From positions 1 to 58,031 of the forward strand of contig CAOKET010000007.1 in the NCBI GenBank assembly GCA_948467605.1: DNA of 58,031 nucleotides, written 5' to 3'. This stretch comes from an uncultured Mycoplasmatota bacterium. Its GTDB lineage: Bacteria; Bacillota_I; Bacilli_A; RF39; UBA660. This document shows positions 9,016-17,225 of the stretch, in pieces (position 1 is the first letter of the stretch; every line of letters begins with the position of its first letter). The translations under genes were made by a program, and so were the position numbers. The notes under the pieces were generated by a model. That model had not been told where the DNA came from. It was given only the letters and a program-made list of their open reading frames with translations, and searched no databases.

Positions 9016-10383
9016 ATGCAAGATAAATTTTTAGAATTACGTGATAAATATCCTATTTTCTATTATCATAACTATATAATTGAAGAAAGTGATACACAAA
9101 TAACAATAAGTTTCGATTTTGAAATAAAGGGTTTAACATCATTTGAACCAAAATGGGCTATTGAAAAGCAAGATAATTTTCATTTTGATAAAAATGATTC
9201 TATAATTAATAATATAATATTTAATATTGGTATGGTTGAAGTAATAAGTTATTTAAAAGCAACTTGTTCACCAAAATTGATAGTAGAATGTGGATTATTA
9301 GAAAAAGAACAGATAGATTTTTATAAAAAACTTTATTTTAATGGTTTAGGTGAACTTTTATATAGAAATGGTATTACTACTTCAATTGATGAGCTATTTG
9401 AGATTGAATGTACTTCTAATACAGTATATAGTTCTAAAAATATAAGTGATTTATCTGGTAATTTGGTATTAGTTGGTGGTGGTAAAGATAGTTTGGTATC
9501 ACTAAATTTATTAGATAAGTATAAGAATAGCAACAAATGTTATATATTAAATCCAAGAGTTTCTTGGATAGAAGGCGTTAAGACATCAAATTACGACATT
9601 TCAGACGTTTTTTCTGTTAAAAGGACTATTGACACCAAACTTATAGAATTAAACAAGCAAGGGTATTTAAATGGCCATACACCACTATCTGCACTTCTTG
9701 CTATGTCTAGTTTATTGCCAGCATATTTATTAAAAAAGAAAAATATATGTGTTTCTAATGAATCAAGTGCTAATGAATCAACTGTTAAAAATACAACAAT
9801 AAATCATCAATATTCTAAAAGTTTTGAATTTGAAACTGATTTTAGGAATTATTGTAATAATTTTATATCTAAAGATTTTAACTATTATAGTTTGTTAAGA
9901 CCTTTAAGTGAGTATCAAATTGCTAAATATTTTTCTAAACTTACTAAATTACATCATGTATTTCACAGTTGTAATTTAGGCAGTAAAACTGATGTATGGT
10001 GCCATGAGTGTCCTAAATGTTTATTTATCTTCTTGTTATTTTCACCATTTTTAAGTCAAGATGAATTAAGTAGTATATTTGGTGTTAATATGTTAGAAGA
10101 TATAAAGAATATAGAGGAATTTGAAAATTTAATAGGTGTTACAGATGTAAAATCTTTTGAATGTGTTGGTTCTAGGGCTGAGGTGAATTTTGCTATTAAG
10201 AAGGCAATAAATAATATGAATGCTGATGAACTTCCATTGCTATTAGAAATCTATAAGGAAAGATACTTTGATATAGATGATAATACAATTGATTTTGATA
10301 ATTATTTTGATTCAAATAATTATGTTCCTAGTGAGTTATTAGATGTAATTAAGAATGAGGTAATAAATAATGATAATAGATAG
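9016..10383 (+). CDS. murL: UDP-MurNAc-L-Ala-L-Glu epimerase MurL
   Basis: A 455-residue protein I assign to MurL, which uses ATP to epimerise the terminal L-Glu of UDP-MurNAc-L-Ala-L-Glu to D-Glu. Visible family marks: an ATP-pyrophosphatase-like loop LVGGGKDSL (residues 152-160), SNESSANES (247-255), NHQYSKSFEFE (263-273) and a C-terminal CHECPKC cysteine cluster. The adjacent murD (14-nt overlap) fits the MurL-MurD2 pair described in Xanthomonas. Together they replace glutamate racemase plus classical MurD. RBS AGGGGAGAT. Family known from literature; function here is inferred from motifs and neighbour. Confidence 0.87.
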   Translation: MQDKFLELRDKYPIFYYHNYIIEESDTQITISFDFEIKGLTSFEPKWAIEKQDNFHFDKNDSIINNIIFNIGMVEVISYLKATCSPKLIVECGLLEKEQIDFYKKLYFNGLGELLYRNGITTSIDELFEIECTSNTVYSSKNISDLSGNLVLVGGGKDSLVSLNLLDKYKNSNKCYILNPRVSWIEGVKTSNYDISDVFSVKRTIDTKLIELNKQGYLNGHTPLSALLAMSSLLPAYLLKKKNICVSNESSANESTVKNTTINHQYSKSFEFETDFRNYCNNFISKDFNYYSLLRPLSEYQIAKYFSKLTKLHHVFHSCNLGSKTDVWCHECPKCLFIFLLFSPFLSQDELSSIFGVNMLEDIKNIEEFENLIGVTDVKSFECVGSRAEVNFAIKKAINNMNADELPLLLEIYKERYFDIDDNTIDFDNYFDSNNYVPSELLDVIKNEVINNDNR

Positions 10384-11698
10384 ATTAAAAAGTAAAAAAA
10401 TAGTTATATTGGGTTTTGGTAGAGAGGGAAAATCTAGTTTAAATTACATTAGAAAGTATTTACCTACAGAGATTATAGCAATAGCAGATGATAATATTGA
10501 TAAAATTGATATAGATGATAATTATATTGTTAAGTGTAGTAAAGATTATATAAAAGAGTTAGATGATTATGATATTATATTAAAAAGCCCTGGAATACCA
10601 GTAAAGAATAATAAATATGATAATGTATTATCTAAAATATCTTCACAAACTGATCTTTTTATTGATGAGTATAGGGATAAAATAATTGGAATAACAGGAA
10701 CTAAGGGTAAAAGTACTACTTCTTCTCTTATATATCATATATTAAAAAATAATAATAAAGATGTTATTTTAGCAGGGAATATAGGACTTCCTGTATTTGA
10801 TATAATAGATGATATAAAGGATGATACAACTATTGTTTTTGAACTATCGTCTCATCAATTAGAGTTTGTACACTCATCTCCTCATATTGGAATATTATTA
10901 AACATTTATGAGGAGCATTTGGATCATTATGATTCATTTGAAGCATATCAAAACTGTAAGAAAAATATATTTAAATTTATGAAGAATGATGATTATTTAA
11001 TATATAATCCAGATAATGAATATTTAAATTTAAATAGTAATGCTGATTATAAATTAATTCCTATAACAAATAATAAAAGTATAACTTGTCCTAATTACGT
11101 TAATGATAAAGTAATATATTATGATGGTAGTAAATTGGATTTATCTAGTTTCAATGTAAAATTGTTGGGTGATCATAATTATTTAAATATTTCATTTGCA
11201 TATATAGTATCAAAAATATTTAGAATATCTGATTCAGGTTTTACTACTTCATTAGAGGAGTTCCAACCTCTTCCACATAGGATGGAGTATATAGGTGAAA
11301 GTAGGGGAAATAAGTATTACAATGATTCTATTTCTACTATACCTGAGGCAACTATAAAGGCAATTGAGAGTATAGATAATATTCAGACAGTTATTATTGG
11401 TGGTATGGATAGGGGAATAAACTATAAAAAACTTATAGATTATATTCCTACTTGTAGTGTTAAAAATATTATATTTTTGCCTGATTCTGGTAAAAGAATT
11501 AAAGATAGTTTAGAAAAGAAAGATGTAGATAAAAGTTTATTTATGGTATCTAATTTAGAAGAAGCTGTTAAATTAGCAGATAAAATAACAGAAAATGGGG
11601 GAGTATTGCTATCCCCTGCTGCTGCTAGTTATGGAGTGTATAAGAACTTTGAAGAACGCGGAAATCATTTTAAAGAATGCTTTAATAACTTAAAATAG
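10370..11698 (+). CDS. murD: UDP-N-acetylmuramoyl-L-alanine--glutamate ligase (MurD2 type)
   Basis: ATP-dependent Mur ligase of 442 residues that adds glutamate to UDP-MurNAc-L-Ala in the cytoplasm. It has an N-terminal Rossmann-like domain (VILGFGREGKSSLNYI), the ATP loop GITGTKGKSTTS (about residues 107-118), ELSSHQLEF, NIYEEHLDHY and a C-terminal ligase domain with HRMEYIG and NDSISTIPEAT. Coupling to murL suggests it adds L-Glu (MurD2) rather than D-Glu; this is inference from the pairing. It ends the operon at a strong terminator. Confidence 0.92.
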   Translation: MIIDRLKSKKIVILGFGREGKSSLNYIRKYLPTEIIAIADDNIDKIDIDDNYIVKCSKDYIKELDDYDIILKSPGIPVKNNKYDNVLSKISSQTDLFIDEYRDKIIGITGTKGKSTTSSLIYHILKNNNKDVILAGNIGLPVFDIIDDIKDDTTIVFELSSHQLEFVHSSPHIGILLNIYEEHLDHYDSFEAYQNCKKNIFKFMKNDDYLIYNPDNEYLNLNSNADYKLIPITNNKSITCPNYVNDKVIYYDGSKLDLSSFNVKLLGDHNYLNISFAYIVSKIFRISDSGFTTSLEEFQPLPHRMEYIGESRGNKYYNDSISTIPEATIKAIESIDNIQTVIIGGMDRGINYKKLIDYIPTCSVKNIIFLPDSGKRIKDSLEKKDVDKSLFMVSNLEEAVKLADKITENGGVLLSPAAASYGVYKNFEERGNHFKECFNNLK

Positions 11699-11709
11699 CA
11701 TTCTTTTTT
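11672..11709 (+). terminator. Terminator of the xerD-murD operon
   Basis: AAAGAATGCT and AGCATTCTTT form a perfect 10-bp stem, ending in a T-run. The left arm lies in the last murD codons. Confidence 0.88.
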
Positions 11710-11710
11710 A

Positions 11711-11739
11711 TTGACTATTTAGGAGATTAATTATAATAT
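11711..11739 (+). promoter_or_regulatory. Probable promoter of the 179-residue gene
   Basis: TTGACT is followed 15-17 nt later by TATAAT/TAATAT, directly after the murD terminator and 19 nt before the next ATG. Confidence 0.5.
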
Positions 11740-11757
11740 AGGATAAATGGAGGTAAA

Positions 11758-12297
11758 ATGAAAAGAATAATTATAGAAAATCAAAATAAAATAATAGGGA
11801 AAAATAAAGATGAATACATTAATATAATATCTTATATAAAAATGCATTTTTACTATTACAATGGTAATAAAAAAATTTCTATCAATGAAATTATGGAAAA
11901 TACTGGCACTAGTCAAGAAAAGGTTTTAGAAATATATAATATATTAAAAACTAACAATAAAAATATAAGGAAAAATTCAAAAGGTGAGTTTAAATTGATT
12001 TATAGTGATATTTTATTTATAGACCAAATATTAAAACAATCATATAATTCAAAACTGTCAATTGTTTCTACATTTATTGCACTTTTTGCAATATTTATAC
12101 CAGCATGTGAGAAAATTTTTATAGTACTTTTTGATTATATATCTAATTATATAAGTATAAGCATAAATATCAGTTTAATAATAGAACTACTTTTTCCGAT
12201 TGCCAATATCATTATATATTTTATAGTATTAAATATATTGGAAACTAAGAATGAAATATATTTTAAGTCCCCTATTAATAAAAATATAAAAAAGTAG
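11758..12297 (+). CDS. Unknown membrane protein, 179 residues
   Basis: I do not recognise this gene. Residues 1-90 are soluble and helical, with a stretch that could be a winged-helix unit (KKISINEIMENTGTSQEKVLEIYNIL). Two hydrophobic segments follow (about residues 96-120 and 130-165), then a short basic tail. A good RBS (GGAGGTAA) and its own promoter support it as real. It is alone between terminators. The combination of a DNA-binding-like head and membrane helices might mean a membrane-bound regulator, but this is speculation. Confidence 0.75.
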   Translation: MKRIIIENQNKIIGKNKDEYINIISYIKMHFYYYNGNKKISINEIMENTGTSQEKVLEIYNILKTNNKNIRKNSKGEFKLIYSDILFIDQILKQSYNSKLSIVSTFIALFAIFIPACEKIFIVLFDYISNYISISINISLIIELLFPIANIIIYFIVLNILETKNEIYFKSPINKNIKK

Positions 12298-12755
12298 GGT
12301 AGAGAGTGGTGGTATTACCTACTTTATAAATTATATGTTGTTCTTTTGTTACTTTAAAAATTGTTAAATTAGTTTATTGTTTTAATAAGTGTATTAGCAT
12401 TTTAAATTAATTTGGATGGATAATTATTCATCTTTTTATTTCTCGATTCGTTCTACAGCACTTTAATAATTATAAAAATGGTATAATATTTAATAAATAT
12501 TATAGTATATAAGTTTTATGTATTAAGAATATATTTGTAATAATATTAATAATTTATATTAGAATTTAAATATTGTATATATAATGTTATATAGTTTAAT
12601 TTGAAAACTATGTTTAATTATTATATTTTGAATAGCAATTAATGATCTATATTAATAAATTTAGTATGAATTTTAGTAATAAAATAAACAGTTATTTAAC
12701 TTCCTATAATATATATTATGTTGACTTCTTTAAATAAATATAAAAAGAACTGATT
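12298..12755. other. 458-nt gap between convergent genes
   Basis: Extremely AT-rich with no ORF carrying an RBS. Right after the 179-residue gene AAAGTAGG/CCTACTTT can pair around a 19-nt loop but lacks a T-run. The minus-strand gene has its terminator at the right end. No RNA gene or repeat is seen. Confidence 0.6.
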
Positions 12756-12771
12756 TTATACTACAGTTCTT
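12741..12771 (-). terminator. Terminator of the HTH gene
   Basis: AAGAACTG and CAGTTCTT (8 bp, 11-nt loop) with a T-run on the minus strand. The stop codon lies in the loop. Confidence 0.7.
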
Positions 12772-13523
12772 GATTGGATTTCAGTTATTCTTTGTAATAC
12801 TTCTGATGCATTTTTATCACTTATTTGTGTATATCCAAGTTCTTTTAAAGCCTGTATTCTTGCAGCATTTAATTCTTGGGTTCTACTTAATTTTTCTTCA
12901 CGTTTACGTTCTATATCTTGAACGAATCTTTTATGTGATTCTTCTATTTTAGATTTAGATGCACCACCATTTGCATATAATGTCATAGCAGAAAATAATA
13001 TTCCTTCAAATAGCAATTGATGATCTTTATTAAATTTAAATTCATTTGGATTTGTAAATCCAGTTGTTTTAGATACATACGCTAATATATATTTTAGCTC
13101 TTTAGAGTTATCTAATGATTGAAGAAAATGTTGTAAATAAATACATGTATTCATTCCATCATCAGTATCATCATCTGTTAGTTTTTCTTTTAATAAGTAT
13201 ACTATATCCATTAAAATTTCTTGTTTTTCTCTCTTCAACCCTTTTAGGTCAATACAAGAATCAACGTTAAATAACTTTCTACTTTCTAAATCTAATTTTT
13301 TATCTACAGCAGATATGTATTCATTATCAATTTGAATGTTTTCTATATCCTCTGCAGACTTTATATTTAATAAGTCAAATAATCTTTTCTTTTTATCTTT
13401 TGGCCATTTATTTATATCTCCACTTTCAAGATAATTGTATACCATTTGTCTAGAAACACCTAAATATTTTGACAATTTTACCTTAGAAATTCCTAGGTTA
13501 TGAAGTAATTGTTCTAAATCCAT
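12756..13523 (-). CDS. Helix-turn-helix (Xre-type) protein, 255 residues
   Basis: An N-terminal helix-turn-helix (residues 4-45: LLHNLGISKVKLSKYLGVSRQMVYNYLES) of the Cro/CI type is followed by about 200 helical, charged residues of unknown family. A KR-rich segment (ERKREEKLSRTQELNAARIQ) near the end may be a coiled coil. It has its own promoter, strong RBS (AGGAGGTAGG) and terminator, so it is a single-gene unit. Probably a DNA-binding regulator; targets are unknown. Confidence 0.85.
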   Translation of the reverse strand: MDLEQLLHNLGISKVKLSKYLGVSRQMVYNYLESGDINKWPKDKKKRLFDLLNIKSAEDIENIQIDNEYISAVDKKLDLESRKLFNVDSCIDLKGLKREKQEILMDIVYLLKEKLTDDDTDDGMNTCIYLQHFLQSLDNSKELKYILAYVSKTTGFTNPNEFKFNKDHQLLFEGILFSAMTLYANGGASKSKIEESHKRFVQDIERKREEKLSRTQELNAARIQALKELGYTQISDKNASEVLQRITEIQSRTVV

Positions 13524-13545
13524 TGCTTTCCTACCTCCTATTATA

Positions 13546-13575
13546 ATAATATCACTTGTTAAAATATAATGTCAA
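13546..13575 (-). promoter_or_regulatory. Promoter of the HTH gene
   Basis: TTGACA, an 18-nt spacer and TATTAT on the minus strand; an AGGAGG follows just downstream of the -10. Confidence 0.75.
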
Positions 13576-13591
13576 TAGTTTACATATTAAA

Positions 13592-13623
13592 ATATCAAAT
13601 TATCATTATCGATAATTTGATAT
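13592..13623 (-). terminator. Terminator after mnmA and the 66-residue gene
   Basis: A perfect 13-bp inverted repeat (ATATCAAATTATC / GATAATTTGATAT, 6-nt loop) followed by TTTT on the minus strand. The end of the 66-residue ORF with stops TAA-TGA-TAA lies in its left half. Confidence 0.8.
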
Positions 13624-13806
13624 ATATGGAAGAGATATTAAGACAATGAACATTATAGCAAATAGTAGTATAATCCATATTGTATTTCTTATATCTTTTT
13701 TATCTGGTTTTGCTAAAAGTGTTGTATCTTTTGGTCTTTGTTTTATTTTTCTTGATTTTTTATTTATATATTCAACATTATTGTTAGAAATTTTCTTTTC
13801 ATCCAT
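13606..13806 (-). CDS. Small single-helix membrane protein, 66 residues
   Basis: Residues 1-40 are basic and soluble; residues 41-61 (TIWIILLFAIMFIVLISLPYI) form one membrane helix near the C-terminus. RBS AGAAGGT 8 nt before the ATG. It lies 18 nt after mnmA in the same direction, so it is probably co-transcribed. I do not recognise the family and cannot give a function. Confidence 0.7.
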   Translation of the reverse strand: MDEKKISNNNVEYINKKSRKIKQRPKDTTLLAKPDKKDIRNTIWIILLFAIMFIVLISLPYISNYR

Positions 13807-13824
13807 GAAAAATACCTTCTTTCA

Positions 13825-14934
13825 TTATAAATACCATAACTTATTATTGTCTTTATGTACTTCTTTTATTATTCCACCACCTAGACACATTGAATCTAAA
13901 TATAATACACATATTTGACCTGGTGTTACTGCTTTTATACCACTATATTTTAATTTTATCATATTATTATCTATATATTCAATTTCAACATCATATAGAG
14001 GTGCTCTATATCTAAATTTTGCTTTACATTTAGTAGGTCTTATGTCATTTATAAAATTTACATCTTCAAGTATAGCAGAATCACTATATAGATAAGAATT
14101 GTCTTCACCACTTGCAACATATAAAATATTTTTATCTAGTTTTTTTCCTACTATAAACATTTTATCATTATTTCCGCCTAAATTCAAACCCTTTCTTTGG
14201 CCAATTGTATAATACATTAATCCTGAGTGCTCCCCTACTTTTTCGTTTGTTTCTATATTTATAATGTCTCCAGTATTTGTAGGAAAATAGTTTTTTAAAA
14301 ATTCTTTAAAGTTTCTTTCACCAATAAAACAAATACCTGTTGAATCCTTTTTATTAGCAGTAATAAGTCCATATTCACTTGCTATTTGTCTAACCTTAGT
14401 TTTTTCTAAGTCACCTAGTGGAAATATTACATGCTCTAATTGCTTACTAGATAGCATGGATAAAAAATAAGTTTGATCTTTGTTAGAATCTTTTGCCATG
14501 TATAAATTATTATCTAATATATTTGCATAATGTCCAGTTGCAATAAAATCTGCACCTAATTTTTTTGCTTCTTTGATAAATAAATCAAATTTTATATATT
14601 TATTACACATTACATCTGGATTTGGTGTTCTTCCCTTTTTTAGCTCGTCTAAAAAGTATGTAAATACATAATCCCAATATTCTTTTACAAAATCAACCCT
14701 ATGTAATTGTATACCTATTTTTTTACATACTTCTAAAGCGTCATTGTAATCTTTTTCTTGCGGACATATATCCAGTTCTAATTCTTCTTTTTTCTTGCCT
14801 AAAAAATCATTATTTAATGAACTATCCCAATTTCTCATAAATAGTCCAATTACTTCATATCCTTTATTCTTTAAAAGAATTGCTGCAACTGATGAATCAA
14901 CTCCACCAGACATTCCTACTACAACTTTAGTCAT
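13825..14934 (-). CDS. mnmA: tRNA-specific 2-thiouridylase MnmA
   Basis: Makes the 2-thio group of s2U34 in tRNA-Lys, -Glu and -Gln, using ATP and a persulfide sulfur donor. The PP-loop GMSGGVDSS is at residues 7-15; the two catalytic cysteines are in NPDVMCNKYIKF and TGICFIGE; GHYA and the C-terminal GGGII are also present. Length of 369 residues is normal. The RBS (GGTGAAGTT) is moderate. Adjacent spoIIM points the same way but is about 50 nt upstream. Confidence 0.97.
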   Translation of the reverse strand: MTKVVVGMSGGVDSSVAAILLKNKGYEVIGLFMRNWDSSLNNDFLGKKKEELELDICPQEKDYNDALEVCKKIGIQLHRVDFVKEYWDYVFTYFLDELKKGRTPNPDVMCNKYIKFDLFIKEAKKLGADFIATGHYANILDNNLYMAKDSNKDQTYFLSMLSSKQLEHVIFPLGDLEKTKVRQIASEYGLITANKKDSTGICFIGERNFKEFLKNYFPTNTGDIINIETNEKVGEHSGLMYYTIGQRKGLNLGGNNDKMFIVGKKLDKNILYVASGEDNSYLYSDSAILEDVNFINDIRPTKCKAKFRYRAPLYDVEIEYIDNNMIKLKYSGIKAVTPGQICVLYLDSMCLGGGIIKEVHKDNNKLWYL

Positions 14935-14981
14935 ATAACTTCACCAAATAAATTATATCATGCAAAAATGTATAATTCAAT

Positions 14982-15611
14982 TTAAATTATTGATGATACT
15001 AACTTTAATATTATAGGAGATATAAATACTTCAAATAAACTTGATATTATTACTATTATTAGAGAAATAAATAGTAGTTTATAGTATTTTCCTGCCCATA
15101 TTTTAAAATCCATTTGTTTTTTTAGAATTAAATTTTTTAAAAAATTTATTGACAAATTAAAACTTATTATTGATAGTATAAACATAACTATTATATTTAT
15201 AAGTTGATGTGGAAATAAATATCCAATTGATAATATTATTCCTTTTATATTATATACAGATATTATTCCTCCAATACTAAATCCAAATATAAAACTTTTA
15301 ACAAATATTAGTATGATAATTATTGGAATTCCTATTACTGATATTCCTAATAACCATATTCCAAGAACATTTAATATATTTGAAAATAAGCTGTTTTTTA
15401 ATGCACTAATTGTGTCTACTGCTTCTCCTTTTTTGATAGAGGTAAAAAACGTTGTAATTTGTTCAGTTACCATTGTTTTATCAGGTTTGTCCAAAAGTGT
15501 TATAAAGAATGAACCAAATATTATTCCTAATATTACTAATATTGTGAAGAATATAAATGTGTTTCTTTTTTCGCTTAATATTTTTTTTAATTTTTTTCTA
15601 TATTTATTCAT
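14982..15611 (-). CDS. spoIIM: Stage II sporulation protein M
   Basis: Integral membrane protein of the SpoIIDMP machine, which remodels septal peptidoglycan during engulfment. About 209 residues with five hydrophobic helices; the segment SFIFGFSIGGIISVYNIKGIILSIGYLFPHQLINI is typical of SpoIIM. Start chosen at ATG (MNKYRKK): AGGTGA sits 6 nt before it, while the GTG that opens the longer frame is part of that RBS. No spoIID or spoIIP is nearby. Confidence 0.9.
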   Translation of the reverse strand: MNKYRKKLKKILSEKRNTFIFFTILVILGIIFGSFFITLLDKPDKTMVTEQITTFFTSIKKGEAVDTISALKNSLFSNILNVLGIWLLGISVIGIPIIIILIFVKSFIFGFSIGGIISVYNIKGIILSIGYLFPHQLINIIVMFILSIISFNLSINFLKNLILKKQMDFKIWAGKYYKLLFISLIIVIISSLFEVFISPIILKLVSSII

Positions 15612-15700
15612 ATTTATCACCTAATTAAATATATTAATTATTTTTAAATTTATTCTTTATTTTTAATAATATTTAATATATAATTATTATGGTGATACGA

Positions 15701-15793
15701 ATGAGTAAGAAAACTAACAGAATAATTGGAATAATTATGCTTATAGTTATGTGTGCTTCTATAATATTATCAATAGTAGCATATTTCATATAA
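15701..15793 (+). CDS. Tiny membrane peptide, 30 residues
   Basis: ATG with RBS GGTGA 7 nt upstream and a TATAAT box about 20 nt before it. The product is MSKKTNRI followed by one hydrophobic helix to the end. It faces spoIVB and shares its terminator. Family not recognised; many spore formers have such small membrane peptides, but no role is claimed. Confidence 0.55.
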   Translation: MSKKTNRIIGIIMLIVMCASIILSIVAYFI

Positions 15794-15803
15794 TTTTAAC
15801 TTT

Positions 15804-15832
15804 AAAAAAGGTAACAAAAGTTACCCTTTTTT
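15804..15832. terminator. Bidirectional terminator between the small peptide and spoIVB
   Basis: AAAAAAGGTAAC, a 4-nt loop and GTTACCCTTTTTT. A/T runs flank both sides, serving both convergent transcripts. The spoIVB stop codon lies in the right arm. Confidence 0.8.
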
Positions 15833-16823
15833 AGTTTTCAGCTTCTTCTAACATATTAGTTATAAATATACCATATCCTTTTTTAGGATTATCTACTACT
15901 ACGTGTGTAACAGCACCTATAATCATGTTATTTTGTATTATTGGTGAACCACTCATTCCTTGTACTACTCCGCCTGTTTCATTTATTAATCTTTCATCTG
16001 TTATTTCAAACAATAGATTTTTTGTTTTTTGGTTAGAATTATTATTTATTTTAGTTATTTTGATTGAAAATTCTTCTACTTTATTTCCGTTTATAGTCGT
16101 TAATATTTTTGCATCTCCTACTTTTATTTCATCTTTGTTTGCTACTTTTAAAGTTTGTTTATTTGGCAATTTCCCTGTATATTTACCAAAAACTCCTTTA
16201 TCTGTATTTTCAAAAACTGTTCCATAGATGTTATTTGATGAGAACTTTGCATTTTTTTCACCTGGTGTTCCTCTTTCTGTTTTTATTATATTAGTTATAG
16301 TTGCTTCAAATATTTTACCATCTTTAACTTCTAGTTTTAATCCACTAGATTTTTCTGTTATTTCATGTCCTAAAATACCATAGATTTTGGTTTCTGGATC
16401 TATAAATGTAAGTGTTCCAAGACCAGTTATGCTATCTTTAACATAAAGACCTGTTTTATATACGTTATCTTCTCCAATTACTAATTGTAGTGTTGTATTG
16501 TATGTCTTATTGTTACGTATATATTGTATATCGATTTTATCTTTTGATGATGAAATGATACTTACCATTTCTGATATTGTATTAGTATTTTTGTTGTTTA
16601 TTGCTATAATCGAGTCTCCTATTTTTAATCCAGCATCACTACCTGGATTTTTATTATTTACATCATAAAAACCAACAACTAATATACCTTTTGAATTTAG
16701 GCTTACGCCAATAGGTTCTCCTCCAGGAATTACATAAGATGAATAAGCAAGAGCCATTTGTGGAATAATACTTATAGCAATTAATAAAATTGCTAAATAT
16801 TTTTTTAAATTTTTAAAATTCAT
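15831..16823 (-). CDS. spoIVB: SpoIVB serine peptidase
   Basis: Signalling protease secreted by the forespore that activates pro-sigma-K processing in Bacillus. 330 residues: a membrane/signal segment (residues 9-26), a PDZ domain (about 38-115, with SLNSKGILVVGF and AGLKIGDSIIAINN) and the S55 peptidase domain. The catalytic His is in IYGILGHEI and the Ser in GMSGSPI. RBS AGGAG. Its presence, with spoIIM and dpaAB, supports real endospore formation. It is a monocistronic unit here, not next to recN and spo0A as in Bacillus. Confidence 0.94.
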   Translation of the reverse strand: MNFKNLKKYLAILLIAISIIPQMALAYSSYVIPGGEPIGVSLNSKGILVVGFYDVNNKNPGSDAGLKIGDSIIAINNKNTNTISEMVSIISSSKDKIDIQYIRNNKTYNTTLQLVIGEDNVYKTGLYVKDSITGLGTLTFIDPETKIYGILGHEITEKSSGLKLEVKDGKIFEATITNIIKTERGTPGEKNAKFSSNNIYGTVFENTDKGVFGKYTGKLPNKQTLKVANKDEIKVGDAKILTTINGNKVEEFSIKITKINNNSNQKTKNLLFEITDERLINETGGVVQGMSGSPIIQNNMIIGAVTHVVVDNPKKGYGIFITNMLEEAEN

Positions 16824-16953
16824 TATACACTCCTTTCTTTGTTTTTAACAGGCTCATTATTATTATCAGTTGTTTTAAATATATTATTTTAACAAAAAAA
16901 TACCAAAAGGCATTTATCTTTAAAATATATGAGGTTAATAGTTTTTGCCAATT

Positions 16954-16987
16954 TTTTTAAAAAAATAAATACTAATAATAGTATTAG
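16954..16987 (-). terminator. Terminator of the nusB-xseA-xseB operon
   Basis: AATACTA and TAGTATT (7 bp, 4-nt loop) with a long T-run on the minus strand, just after the xseB stop. Confidence 0.7.
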
Positions 16988-16997
16988 CATTTAATAA

Positions 16998-17225
16998 TTA
17001 ATTATTACTAGTTGTATCAACATCAAAGTCTTTTACACCATTTTCAGTTACAATTTTAGCAACTTTTTCTTCAATATTATTTAGTTCATCATTACAAGAT
17101 TTTACTAAGTTCATTGCTAGAGTATATTTATCGATTGATTCATTTAATGGTACATTTCCCTGCTCTAATTCTTTTACTATACTTTCTAGTTCTAATATTT
17201 TTTCCTCAAAAGTTTTATTTTCCAT
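16998..17225 (-). CDS. xseB: Exodeoxyribonuclease VII small subunit
   Basis: 75-residue helical protein with the family opening FEEKILELESIVKELEQGNVPLNESIDKY. It binds several copies to XseA to form the nuclease that trims single-stranded DNA. It overlaps xseA by 11 nt, and its RBS (GGAGGA) lies in xseA. Confidence 0.95.
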   Translation of the reverse strand: MENKTFEEKILELESIVKELEQGNVPLNESIDKYTLAMNLVKSCNDELNNIEEKVAKIVTENGVKDFDVDTTSNN

